A stretch of DNA of 64,000 nucleotides. Origin: Trochalopteron elliotii (Eukaryota > Chordata > Aves > Passeriformes > Leiothrichidae). This document shows positions 12,178 through 24,859 of the stretch, piece by piece (the stretch's first letter is position 1; each line of letters begins with the position of its first letter). The notes under the pieces are model-generated. The model was given only the letters and a program-made list of their open reading frames with translations. It was not told where the DNA came from and made no database searches. A program made the translations under genes and the position numbers. Location of the stretch: positions 617,668-681,667 of the forward strand of contig JANPWX010000098.1 of the NCBI GenBank assembly GCA_024734555.1, in the 5' to 3' direction.

Positions 12178-14429
12178 AATAATTTATATATTCAGTGAAG
12201 AAATGCACACTTTCTGCAAACAGCCTGTTAGCATGAAATTTCTAGTGCCTGCCAAACTCCAGCAATTTCTTTTTTTTTTCCTTTTTGAGTCAACATTCAT
12301 TCATTCAAGTCATTTATGTCAGTGTCTGGAGAAGGTGCCACACAGTGATTTCAGTGAAATCCTGTGTGTTGTCAAATCTACTGGCTGCTGTGCCTCATCA
12401 ACCATAGCATTCATTTCACATCTTATGCATTGTGTTATTGGAAAGGGAAAATATTTTCTCTTCTGTTTCCCCAGTTTTTAGTGCCAGTGCATCACTGTAT
12501 CACTCAGAGTATGTCACAGACCACACTCTAGTAAAGGTAAAGAAGTGAGATCACCCACATCATGATTTTCAGGAGTTAAATCCATGTGCCTTAGTAATAA
12601 GGCAAGCATGCCAGCTGTTTGCCAGCAACATCATTTAAACCTTATTTAACAGGCTACAAGGGTCCCACCAAGAGGGTAGTCAAAATATAAATGAGCATCT
12701 TGAACTGAGAGGCTTCCTTAGGGATGGGCAATTAAAAACCTGCAGTCTTCCTAAAGGGAACAACATAGGTAGTGGTGGCAAATCATTGAATTGGTGTGTT
12801 GTAGACTTGGAATGCATGGATCACCCACGGGGTGCAAGGAGAAGCAATTTTTCATGCTTATCTTGCAAGTCCTGACTGTTGCCATGAGTTTTGATTAATG
12901 TGGGCCACTAGAAACTGTTTATTTACACAGGCGTGCTTACTGATAAGCTATCTCCATCTTTTTCTTCTTTGTGGCATCACATTGAGACAAAACACTGAAA
13001 ATGCCAAATGGAATTAATTGCTGCAGAAATAGCTCTTGACAATGACCTACCTGTGAAAACATATTCATGTTGAAACTCCCAAGCAAAGGAGTAGTTTACC
13101 TCATTAATACTGGTTATTTCTCCTCCTTCTTTTACTTCCGTGAAGGCTGTGTCTTTACACCTTGATGAAATTGTAGCAAAACCCCCACTGACAGATCATG
13201 GTCATGCATGATACATTTCAAAGATCTTTCTTGCACTCTTAACTAGCTTAATCTAGACTTAAATTCGATGCTGCACACAAAAAATTACATACTATATTTA
13301 ATCAGTCTACTGAAACATCTAGTCCTATTCAAGAGCTTCCTTCACATGCAGTTATTAAAATATGGTGTGGTGTAAAAATGTTCTCTTCCTACGTGAAGGC
13401 CCACACCATGAGGCTACCAAGAAATTTTCTGAGTATTTTCAAAATATTTGCAAAACCACCTTTCAGTTTGGCAAGAACTGCTGAGAACTTCACCCAGAAC
13501 AGTCTGTGACACAAAAAACCTGATAGCTCCTGCTTGCTGTGGTGTAAGAAGGAATCATCATTTTGCAGACTATATGCAAACACTAAAGCTCATGGGGAAG
13601 GTGAACCAAGCAGCTCCTTTCACCTCTTAAATGATCTTTACTGTCTTACTTGGCCTTAGCTTTGTTGCAGTCCTTTATCCTTCAGTCTGATTTTTCACTT
13701 GCATCAGCCTTACTTTAAACACTTTTCTCTCTTCTGTTGCTCTGATGTCCTGATCAAGATTGCAATGAAGAAAACATATAAATTAGTTTATATTAGCTAT
13801 AATTAGTTAGTTATATAAACAAGACATTGTTGTGTACCCACCATCTTTCTGTTTTTTGCTCTTTGCCCCAGTCACTAGGTACAGGCATAGTTGGCCTGGA
13901 AAAATAAATCAAAACAAAACTTTTCACTGATTCACCTGCTATTTTTTTTACAGTAAAGTATATGACTAAAAGGAGCTTGAAATTGCGTCAATTTCTCTTG
14001 ACCTTTCAGGCAATTTATGTTTGCCCATTCTTGACTTTAAGCTTTCGTACAGCTGCAAGAGCTTCATCCAACACATTACTGCATCTTCCTGTAGGACTTT
14101 TCATCACTCTTCAGTCAGCCTCATTTATTATACTGTGCTGTGTTTGATTGTACTTGCCTTGAAAATTTCAATTTGCGTCCTCCAGTTTTGTTTTGCGCCC
14201 ACTGAAGGATCGGAACAACTCTCTTCAATTAAAACTTTTCTTTGTACATGATTGATGATGACAATAATTCAGAAACAACAATAGAAATCAGACAAAGGTG
14301 ACTATGATGGCTCTGAGTGCTTGTTCTGGATCTGGCTGGAATCCAGTAACTTTGTTCACAGTAGCTGGTACGAGGCTATGTTTTGCATTTGTGCTGGAAA
14401 CAGTGTTCATAACACAGGGATGCTTTAGG

Positions 14430-14878
14430 TATTTCTGATCAGGGCTTGCACAGCATCAAGGTCTTTTCTGCTTCTCAACCCACCCCACCAAGCGAGAAGA
14501 CAGGGGCAGGAGGACAAGAGGTTGGGAGGGGACACAGCAGGACAGCTGACCCAAGGTGACCCAAGGGATGTTACAGGCCATATGGCATCATGCTCAGCAT
14601 ATAAAGCTGGAGGTAGAAGAAGGAAGGGGGACAAAGTTTGTCTCCCCAAGAAACCATGATTTGTAACAGAGCCCTGCTTCCCTGGAAATACTGAGCACCT
14701 GGCTGCTTGCGGGAAGTGGTGGATGAAGTCCTTGTTTTGCTTTACCTATGAAACTGCTTTTATCTCAACCAACAAGTTTTCTGACTTTTGCCTTTCTGTT
14801 CACTCCCCCATCCCACTGGAGAGGAGTAAGCAAGTGGCTGTATGGGACATAGCTGCTGTCCAGAAATTAACCATAATA
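14430..14878 (+). mobile_element. Avian ERV LTR, plus orientation
   Basis: The block shares ACAGCTGACCCAAGGTGACC and neighbouring sequence with the reverse complement of the 4.0-kb LTR, so the window itself shows it is a repeat. It has CATATAAAGC at about 14599 as a TATA-like or signal element, a purine-rich GAAGGAAGGGGGAC piece, and the ending AAATTAACCATAATA, a decayed form of the family's GGTTAAACCA terminus. No internal viral genes flank it, so it is a solo LTR or fragment. The left edge is approximate. Class assignment (ERVL or ERVK type) rests on recall. Confidence 0.7.
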
Positions 14879-17800
14879 ATGTTTTTTAAAACAGCTACAT
14901 TTTTCAGCTAAAAACACAAGAAAAATCTTTGTTTGTGGCCTTAATCAATCTTGAACTGTCCTCTAGATGAAATGCACTTTTGATTTTAGAAGTATAGTTT
15001 CTTCCAAAGCATTAATGCTTTTGGCTGGCTAACCATTATCTTCCTCCTACCAAATTATTAATTATACAATTTATCAAAGCAAGTAGTCAGACAAATGGTT
15101 TGTCCTGTCTCCTCTGCCTTTTTGCTCTGTCAGATCTTCTTCCAACTCACATAGAAGGATGAATATCACAACATCAGCCTTAACCTGAAAGAATTTGGGG
15201 TTTGGTGTTCATTACTGAAGGGTGGGAGGAAGGAGTGAGCATTTGGGGCAGCCTTTACATGGAAAGCTAATGTGGGCTACAGTGCTGTTCACTGTCCTGA
15301 ACCCAAATTTTCTGACAGGGGGAAAGCCTGTTGCGAGTTTTGGAGGAAGGCATACTCTATCATGATTTTTTTCTGTACTGCTGTGACACTCATTTCTCTA
15401 GCATTGCCGGTTCATTTGACCCTGCTGAACTGGTGGAATAAGCTTTTCAGAAATTAAGTTATTAACAATTAAAAAAAAAAATAGGTACTTTGGTTCTAAT
15501 TCAGCAGTAAGAAAATAATTCTTCTTCTAAAACAAAGGGACCTAGAGTCTAGCAATTCATATTTCACACTTCTTGATTGAACAGCAGAACTCTGCCCCTT
15601 AGGACTCTGAGGAACTCCTTCCAGTGTCCATTATTAATAACATTATTCTAGAATCCATTCTGTCTTAAATTCTTCTGCTGTTTGTTCAAAATCATGCAAA
15701 TCACACACAGCTCAAAGCTAAGTTTAAATCTTTGCCTTTGCCCTCATGTACAGCCACTAGCTGTTGAATTTGATCAGCTTTCAGAGAGGAAATGAAGAAT
15801 TATTAATTTTGTTTGCTATTCTTCTCATTATTCTCCTTAGAAAAATAATTATTTCCCTGTTGTCTCCAAAAAACTTCATAAAGTAGTATATTTCTGTGAG
15901 TTCAGCAGAAATTCAACTCTTAATAGTTCCTTCTGGGCCAAGGAATAAGTAATGAACTCAATCCTGCTACACCTCTTCTTTATTAAGAATGTGTTTTGGA
16001 AAGTGGAAAATACAGTTTGTCTTGCTTGATTGCTTGAAATATTGTGATCTCACACCAGCCCTGGGTTTTAATTTTGATCTTCTGGTTACTGTAAAAAATG
16101 CATCTGAGTAAGTGAGGAGTTTTCCAAGTGCTTTCTCTTCTTGCACTGTGTTCAGCACAGAGTGGCTCTTTCCCAGACCTGTGACCTGCTGTGCCTGAAG
16201 CTCAGCCCTGATGATGACATGGCCACCTCCAGCTACAGAACACACTGACATCACCTAGTGAACCCATCCCCTCAGTCCTACACGATACAGGTGACAAAAC
16301 TGTGTGCCTTTCACCCCTTAGCTCTTCTCTGCCAAAATGATTTGGACTAGAAAATACCTACCAGTGAAGGTGTCCAAGCCATGTCTCCTTGGAAGACACC
16401 TGGATCCTAATGTGTGCCACTGAGCAGCATAGCTCAGGTTTTTTGATGTTTCTTTCATTTTGATCCCCTTCTGGAACATGGGTTGTACCAATCTAGCATT
16501 TGTCACTCAAATTTCAGAAGTGAGGAAATGGAGCACTTGCTGTGTCCCCAAAAGCTGTGATGAGATGATGGTATTTCTACCTAAGAGCTGATGATTTTCC
16601 CCTGCTACAATGAAAATTGCAGCAATGTATGAAGAAGTCATCTCTGTAGGTGACAAAACAAAACATACTAACCAAAAATGTTAGTATGGGCACAGACGGG
16701 TGTTCATTGTATCAAACCTTTCTAGATGGAGAATTCTCAATGTAATTTTTCATAGAATAAGTATTTAAAGGGCAGAAAGAATTTGGAATAGGTTAGAATA
16801 AATCTTCCAGGCTATCAGGGGTTTCCATATTATGCAACAGTTCTTGATGCACAAAATTTTACAAGTCATTTTTAAAGAGGGGTGGGTTTTTTTTGATGTG
16901 GTTGTATTGATTGCAATGAGATGATACAGGCAGCTTATACTTTACTGGTATGCCTTTTTATCAGTTAACCCTGCCACATTTTTTTTGTGTGTACTGATGA
17001 CATCAAAGAGAAAAGAGACAAGTCTTAAGGGAAAAAAAAATTATGTTTCAAAGCCATGAAAGGCTCTGTAAAGCTGTCCCTACATTAAACAAAAGCAGTA
17101 CTTCAGTCACACTCCACTCATTAGTGCTTTCTACTGGGTAATGGAAGCTGTTCAACATGCAATATGGTGAGAGTCTTTCTTCTGTGCAGATCACTATCCA
17201 TTTTCTAAGAGAAATATAGAACAGTAGGTCCCCGTTCTGGCCGCAGACACATAAATGTAGGTTTGATGACATTTGCTATATCATCCCCTGATAAACAGTA
17301 CTCCAGGCTGCATAGAATATTCAGACTTATTTTAAGAGGGAAGTGTTCCCTTTCAACTGGAAGAGTTATAGTCTGTATGATATCTGCTTTCTGTCTTTGG
17401 ACACAGCATATGTGTGTAGAATGAGAAAAAAAATTATGCTCACATAATGGTTTTGTCAGGTTAATTGGATCCCATCCAGCATGAGATTTCTAATTTCAAT
17501 TTAGATTCTATTATTTTGACAAAGATGCTGCATATGTAGGGGAAAAAAACCCCAAAACTACATTATATTACCTGCCAGACTGAACTGATGGAGTTGATGA
17601 ATTCTGAGTTTGAAGCCACTATAATTTTAATTAAAGTGAAGAACTCTAATGCAGTCTTACCACATTACTAAATTCAGTGTCTTATTGTGAAATGATTTTT
17701 TGCTATTAAAAGATAAGAAAGTCATCATATGCATTTGTTTCATTTTAGTATGCTTTCAAATCTGTTGGTAACATTCAAATGTTGCTCTTAAAAAACTAAG

Positions 17801-18087
17801 TTGTCTCAAAGTTAATTTAAAGGGTTTTTTTTTAAATGTACTCATTATTCCTCATGCTATTATTTTCTTGCTACTGTTAGAAGAACTGATTGCTTTCTTT
17901 AGTCAAATATTGACCAGAAGAGCATCTGCAATTGTAATTACCTATGAAAAGTGATTTCATAGAAGAAAGTATGCTTTCTCCAGAATAAATATTTGGAGAT
18001 TAAAAAAAAAAAATCCTATTCCTGTTACACAATTAGTCTAACTTCATGGACTCATCCACAGCCATTTTTATTCTTTCTCTGTCACAG
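14879..18087. other. Unannotated AT-rich DNA
   Basis: No gene, RNA or named repeat was recognised. Several poly-A and poly-T runs of 8-12 bases occur. Open frames are short and lack support. Confidence 0.5.
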
Positions 18088-18188
18088 TGGGAGCCTAGTG
18101 GACTGTGCCTACTAATTGCATTTTATATTATTGCTGCCCTGTGTCTCCTGCTTCAGCGAGGCAAGTCAACTCCTACTGCTATTGACAG
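18088..18188 (+). CDS. Possible single exon encoding a transmembrane segment
   Basis: A polypyrimidine tract (TTTATTCTTTCTCTGTCACAG) ends in AG at 18087. It is followed by 101 bases open in one frame, then CAG|GTACTA at 18189, a fair 5' splice site. The frame begins Trp-Glu-Pro-Ser-Gly, continues with about 18 mostly hydrophobic residues (Leu, Ile, Ala, Cys, Tyr) and then Gln-Arg-Gly-Lys-Ser, the pattern of a membrane helix followed by a basic cytoplasmic stop-transfer motif. It would leave two bases of a split codon. I do not recognise a gene and no partner exons are visible nearby, so it may equally be a chance arrangement. Confidence 0.25.
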
Positions 18189-19480
18189 GTACTACCTAAA
18201 AAGAGTGCTGGAAGAGTGTAGAAGTTTCTTTTCTTTCAGAATGAGGCCTTAGAAAGTATTTTTACATAATTGCCCCTCGGAAATGGAGAGGTGGCAGCTT
18301 TTGGTTGATATGGAAAGGAATATAACAGCATTAGAAACAACTCAAGATTTTAAGTCCTTGTGCTCCTGTCTAATCTTTACCTTACAGTGGTACCCTCTGG
18401 AGAGCCTGGATTCAAGTCTTCCTTGATGAGCCACTGTTTCTAAGGTGAAGGAGCTGTGTTTGACTTGCAGCTGAAGCAAGAGACTTTCAGTTGGGGATGC
18501 ACAGAACTGCCAGGGGTATTTCAGAGCTCAAAGGAAGACTGATGCTTATGTGTACATAGTTGGTGCCACAGATTTCTGATTACTCATGTCAATCCACAGA
18601 TCACATTTAGTTGATAAAGCTGCCCCAGTTCTCCACTATATACTAGAGCTCCTGTAAATACCCCATGTTTAATAAATGATAGGGCAAAAGTGGAAAGAAG
18701 GCCCCCCCATCAGCTCTTTTTTCCACCCAAACTCATTTGGTTTGGTTTAACTACTTCAGACAATTCAATTTCTATGAAGCTTAGAAAGAAAATGAGCAGG
18801 TCTCTTACCTAGAAAGCAGATAAAGACTTGAAAGAACTAAGGACTTACCAAATGTTGGCTTCCCCTTACCCTGAGATGCCAAGTTCTGTGTTCTGGGATT
18901 GGGGTCTGGGACCTGAGGATTTCACAGTAAATTCTGAAACCTGGGGCATAGGAGGGGCCTCTCCATAACCCCCATGAAATCACCTTAATTCCTTTCCTCC
19001 TTGAGGTTTTGAGAACTGATTTTGTTATTCTCACTTGTTGACAGCTCTGTGCTTGCTTGGTAAAGAAAGGTATTGGCAAACGGGAAAAAAATGAAAGGAT
19101 AGAATGAAACAAAACATATCCTAAATGTATATACCTTGGCAAAAGCATGATGGTCTAGGGGTTTAAAGGATAGATTTTAAAGACAGTGTTGGGATAACAG
19201 AAGTTACCTTTTATGACATATCAAGATTTTACCATCAAATTATTGAGGTATGTTTATAAATGCTTTAAAAGAATGGACTGTTGGAATTATCTTTCTCTCT
19301 TTCCCTGTATCTTCCATATTTTCACAATACAGAATGAACAAGCTATCCTTTTCTATAGATTATGTAATTATATGCTAAAGCAGCATTTGAAAATGTTACG
19401 TTTAATAACTAAAGAAGACATTTTTAAATGCAAAATGTGTCCAGACAATGAAGGTGGCCATAATCAGAGCTAGAAGCTGT
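18189..19480. other. Unannotated non-coding DNA
   Basis: Nothing recognisable. A 103-codon minus-strand open frame at about 18.84-19.15 kb lacks any supporting signal. Confidence 0.5.
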
Positions 19481-20480
19481 TGAAGTCATGATCAGGATTC
19501 AGCTCAATGCCCTTATCAGCAAGGAGTGCGACACAATCACTACCCTTGCTAAAAGGGATGGCTCAAGACAGAACATGGATCCATGAATTCACATTTAGGG
19601 TGCACTCCTTGGGAGAAGTTCACAGGAGCTGTGTCTGAATTTTTAAATAATTTCTAGAGAAAACAGTCTTGGCAGCCACTCCCAGAACTACTTCTGATCT
19701 GTAACCAATGCAGCCAAGCCTATCAACTGGGTGTGCACAGCCATATTCCTTCTTATGCGTTTTGGGTTTACCATTGTGAATCTTTCATTGCTTCCTGAAT
19801 CTTTCATTGCTTTCTTCACAGTGCTGTAGTCCCATCAGGAGGGACTGACATGACCCCACTACAAAGCCTGTGACTAGCACTGAGTGCCTGGCAATGGTTA
19901 CAGCACAGTCAATAAGCTCCTGGCAGATGTTGTCTTAGATTTGCCAAGAAGGACACAGCCTACTCCCAGGCTGTTCCACACTGCAAATCAAAGCATAGCA
20001 AAAACTGATTAGGACATTTGCTTTGAAGGTGAAGTCTTGATCCAACGAAGCTTTTAACATATGTAAAAATCCTCTTAAACTAAGATACGTTGCTTGGACA
20101 CTGAGGATGACAGATGAATCAAACTTCAGTCCCTATTATCCTGTGCAAACATTTTAGTCATTGTGTTCAGGCATAAGAAAAGATATAATAATAACAACTT
20201 TTTCTCCAGTAATCCTCTTCCAGTTCACTGTCGGTTTGGGGTCATTATTCCATCCATGGAGATAGCAGTTCTCAGGGCATTAGTCACCACTGAGAGTTGG
20301 TATGTGCTGGCAGCAATGCCTCCATGAATTCCTGAGCCAGGGGGTTTAATGTATTTTTTGTAAAGCTCCAGATGTTGTCTTACTTAACTGAAAAAGGTTT
20401 TTTGGATCTGAGTTTGGTATCTTCCATGGAGGTCAATGACATAGTTTGGGGGCGCGGTATCACGAAGTTGGGCACTGTGG
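19480..20480 (-). pseudogene. Possible decayed coding sequence or retropseudogene, unidentified
   Basis: On the minus strand several stretches read like ordinary protein, broken by stops and frame changes. One lies at about 20.46-20.24 kb (including Asn-Tyr-Val-Ile-Asp-Leu-His-Gly-Arg-Tyr and later Ala-Leu-Arg-Thr-Ala-Ile-Ser-Met-Asp) and another at about 19.94-19.80 kb (Ile-Cys-Gln-Glu-Leu-Ile-Asp-Cys-Ala-Val-Thr). Codon content is less AT-biased than the surroundings. I cannot name a parent gene and see no poly-A tail, so this is a weak call that chance could explain. Confidence 0.2.
19778..19815. repeat. Tandem repeat, 19-bp unit, two copies
   Basis: GAATCTTTCATTGCTTCCT is followed at once by a near copy, starting at 19797. 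Confidence 0.8.
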
Positions 20481-20567
20481 TATCCACAAAATAGAGAAAG
20501 AAAGAAAATACCAAACTAAACTGAGGAAAAAAAAGAAAAAAAATAGGTATGTGTATTTTTTGTATAA

Positions 20568-20620
20568 TAGAATCTCATAGAACCTTAAAGTTTCAGAATT
20601 GGAATGCAAGGATGCTACAT
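20568..20620 (-). mobile_element. Possible old CR1 3' tail
   Basis: AATAGAATCTCATAGAACC followed by TTAAAGTTTCAGAATTGGAA resembles the reverse-strand 3' end of an old CR1 or L3-type LINE (AGAATCATAGAA then TTGGAAGGGACC). Similarity is short, so this is tentative. Confidence 0.25.
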
Positions 20621-22246
20621 TTCAGGTTCAGAAATGTACAGGTAGTAGCTTCTTAAAAGGAACACCATTTTCATGATATTTCTTGCTGACTTATTGGGTA
20701 TCACTGACTCCTATCTGCTGATGACAGTGCTTAATTGGTTACTTCTGTCTCTTTTGCCTGCTTTCAATCTTTCATACAAACACAGCAAGTCCCCAGCAGT
20801 AGCCTTTTACAGATAATTTCAGACATTTATTCTTTTGACCAAGAGAGGGTGAAACTCCCATATTCACCTCTCCACAGGTTAGAAGGCTCCCATACTAAAA
20901 AATAATTTAAAATACCCACACGACTAAAATTTAAGCACCAAACTTACACACCTGAAATAAATTGGTGCAATACGGCCAAATTTGCAAAAATAATTTAAAT
21001 TAAATTAAAACAGTTCATATGGGACTCTGTCAAGCTCTGTGCCTGTGGGTCTAGGCTAGTCTTCCCAAAACAACTCCTTGTATCCAAGTTTTCATTTTTA
21101 AAACATATAAAGGCAAAGCAGCAACAACAGCAATAATAATATAAGGACTAACTCCGTATTTTTCACAACAGGGTGCTTCCTGTGCAGCAGATGTCTATGA
21201 AGCCAGAGTAAGACAGGCAAGTGTATAAACCCTCCTTCTGTTCAGCCACATACACAAGGGCAAATACAGCTCAAATGACAAGATGAGTTTAAAAGAATTC
21301 TTCCCAGCTTTTGTGATTTTTATTGCACAACATCCTCTAGCCTGAATAATAAGGGCTAGTTAATTATAAATTCCCTTGTAATTTGGATATATAGATGGTA
21401 ACTTCTACTTAATCTGCAGCATGTCTTTTAGACAGACTGCCTTTTGGATAGTAAGCTTTAAAGTCTGGAGAATCCTGTATTTTTCTAGGCAAATTAGTAC
21501 AGTGTTTTTTACTCTTGCTACTAAATTGCATATAATTTCTATTCTGAATTTGTCTAAATTTAATTTCCAGGCATTGGATTTCATTATCCTTATTTTACTA
21601 AATTAAAGAAGTCATTATAGGAAGTCTTCTCTCCACTGAAGTACTTCTGAAGGCCATGATCACATCACGTGTTTGACTAATTAACTACCCTGAGTCCCTT
21701 AATTCTCTCTAGACCTCAAATCAAGCTTGTAGGTCTTTCCTGGACTTTTCTAATCTTTCAGCATCCTTTTCCAAAGTGTGGGAAGAATCAGATGTGCCCC
21801 TGATCCCTAGGAGCCTCTCTGTAGTGCCAAAGGACTGTTACTTTCCTGTGCTTTCCTGGCAATTCTCAGCTCAAACTTCCAAAGCTGAGTTGACCTTTGT
21901 GGATTCAACTCTGCAATGGGAATTTGCATGGAAATTATGTGGCTCCTAGATGTCTGACTTTTCTTTAGCTATGCCAAAAGGCATTTCTCTCTGATAAACC
22001 TGCATAACTGCTTTGTCCTTAGCAACACATAGAAAGAGACCTGGGTTTGTGTAATTTATTATTTTTTCTGATAAGCACATTTTGTATTTTCTCCAGTTCA
22101 TGCTTAGGGTTACTGAAAAGCACAAGGAGCTCAAAAATCATGTATGTATGAGGGGATTATACAATCTGAACATAAGGAAGTGATGTTTAGGTTGTACAAT
22201 GAAGCTTGTTGGTTTGTGAAACTACATAAATGACTTGGAAGTCCTT

Positions 22247-22279
22247 AAGGACTTGATATTACTTGACTATCAAGTCCTT
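22247..22279. repeat. Perfect inverted repeat, 12-base arms, 9-base loop
   Basis: AAGGACTTGATA is followed nine bases later by TATCAAGTCCTT. The neighbourhood repeats ACTTGACTAT and GAAGTCCTTAA several times up to 22325, so this is a small cluster of direct and inverted copies of one motif. Confidence 0.85.
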
Positions 22280-24825
22280 GACTTATATTTGACTATCACT
22301 TGACTTACATTTGAAGTCCTTAAACTATTTGAAGGTGTTTAAACTTGATATAATACGCTGTTAATAATAATAATAATAAAATCTAGTTTTAATTGAAAAT
22401 GGAATCTAATTTGTTTGGGAAGAATAAATTCCCTGTTCAGGCTCATTGGAATTTGCATGAACTGAAATTCCACCCTTTGGGTTGCCCTAAGGAACATTCC
22501 TGTGCAGCACATATACAGCTCAGGCTGCACACCATGTCACATAGCCAAGGTTGAATCCTGAATAGTATTCTTTACTTCCAAATTTCTACAATTTTTATGC
22601 AAATCTTTCTTCACCAGTGATCCTGAAATGTTTAAACGCTTTCAATTCCCTTCCTGTGCCTGGATTTTATTTGTGATGTTTATTTCAGTGCTGCATTTTA
22701 ACTTCCTGTACCCTTAAAAAGAGGCATCCTGCAAACTTAATTAGGAAACCTGATGCCTGCACAAACAGCAAATGCAGGGCTCACAGCAGACCCTACTTTG
22801 CAGTGGGTTTGACTCACATTTTCAGTCCTAAATACATTAAATGCTCGCTCCAAAATAATGACTTCAGTGAAGGAAAAGCCATTGTTTGAAATTGGTTTAG
22901 TCTGAAAGTGTACCTGTAAATCCATTTGATTTCTGTTCAGAAGACCTAAAAGCAGTCAGTTAAATATCAGGTGCCTAGCAGGAGTGGGGTTTGGTTGTCC
23001 TTTAGGAAGGGCAGTGTACCAAAAATGCCAGAAAGCATATCTGGGTCTTGGCTGTATCCCAGCTACCACTTCAGTCCTTCCTCATTCCCTCTTTGAGTCT
23101 CACTGAAGAAGTTGGGGCTGGAGAGCAGGGAGTCAAAAAGATCTCAGACTGATTTCAGTATTTATTTGGGGCTTGTTGAACAGGGTGTTTGCAAAGAAGA
23201 CTACTTTCTCCATGTAAATGGAACATGAATTTTATCTGCAAATCTCAGAGAGAAAATAAATGATGAGTGGAATCCACAATGCCATATCCAATGTCATTTT
23301 GTGGAATAGTTGTGCTTTCAAAGCATTTAAGAAGGTACTTTGCTAATTTCAACATCCTTTAACTATAAAAAAAATTCATTGAAAAATACATATGACAGAT
23401 TCTCTGTAGATATATTAATACAATAATGATGAGCAAATTAAATGAAGAAGATTTCCAAGGAGGGCAAATTCGCTTAATAGTATGGAGACAAGTTAAATGA
23501 AACTCTAGTCAGGATGAACATACATGAACCCACATTTTTTTCGTATTTTGGGGGAGAGTTTCCTCTGATTCAGACTTCTTCATGTTTTTTTGTTTTTCCT
23601 TCATAGGATACCTAACTGATTAAAAAAAAAATACAAAAGGAGTTTTTAAGACTGTCAGGTTTCCTAATTCAGTGTAGTGACATGATTCGTTCCTGGCTGA
23701 GGAATAGGCACCTTGAATCACACTTAAGACGTTTCCATGAGAGGGAAGCTACAATCACTGCAACCAATACAATAAAAGTTAAACTACATCCCAGTCTTGT
23801 CTAATTAAGATGGTATATGCTGAGGAAGCACTGGATGCTCTGTCAGAGGAAATAGATGATTTTGAATTATTTTTCTATATTCAGAATGCTTAACTGAAGG
23901 AACATGCTCAGACATTACTCTGTACATATGCATAACCCAAAGTTCAGGAGCATTCTTTCCATTACAGAAATGCTATCTCTTCTTGATTCCTGAAAAATCA
24001 AGGGATTTCTTCTCAGGTAGTCTGAAAAAAATGTATTAAGATCAGCTGAAAATTTCCCAGGCTAAGGACACAGGTTCCTGTGCCAAGTCTTATTAGATAC
24101 ATAAGTCATAATTTCCTTTGACCTTAATGAAAGCAGTGTAGTTAAATCCAGGGTAATTATTTTATGAGGCAGAGCTAAATCTCTCCAGAATACTTGCAGA
24201 ATAATCAACTGAAGCAAATTTTCAGTAATGTCAGAGCAGCAGAGGCAGATCAGCAGAACATACCAAAGCCACAGTAGCCACACTGGTACACCTATTTGTC
24301 TCATGTCTGTCTAACTAACCAGCACAATTACTTCCATTGAAGGTATCCAAAAGAGAGAAAAATCACTTGAGTTTAGAAAATAGTTATTCTTACAGCTGTT
24401 ACTCTAAGTGCTGTTTGACAAATAATGTATCAATATAATGCAACAAATATGAACTTAGTCCTACAACTGTTCCTGGGAATGTGCTCCGTATTTACCCAGC
24501 TGTGAAAATAAATTCAGACATTCCCTTGATAATTGGTACAAATGTATCGTTATGTTAATGACATCTCTTGAGGATGGGCTACAAAATGAAGTTTACTTGG
24601 GAATATTTCCAGCAACATATATAATTGCAAATTTCAGAAAACATTTCTTTGAACAACGTTCACTACTTCCTATGATCATCATTCTTGTGCATAATTGTCT
24701 TTTAATAGTCCCTTTAGAAAGCTGATAGGTCTAATCAGAGCTTGCATAATTTCTGTTTAACATCTAGGAAGTTAGCAAGTCTTCACCAAAGGAAAACATC
24801 TCTTGCAAATAGTACAACTCATCTC

Positions 24826-24859
24826 ATTACTGAAAGAGATACATTACTGAAAGAGATAC
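24826..24859. repeat. Tandem repeat, 17-bp unit, two copies
   Basis: ATTACTGAAAGAGATAC occurs twice in perfect tandem. Confidence 0.9.

Larger units (their letters stand above)
6394..14429. other. Long non-coding stretch with small structures only
   Basis: No gene or named transposable element is recognised over about 8 kb. It holds a 29-base hairpin (7913-7941), a pyrimidine-rich GC-raised patch (about 8.85-9.25 kb) and a short imperfect tandem repeat (12.12-12.18 kb), listed separately. Open frames of 60-100 codons here look random. Confidence 0.5.
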
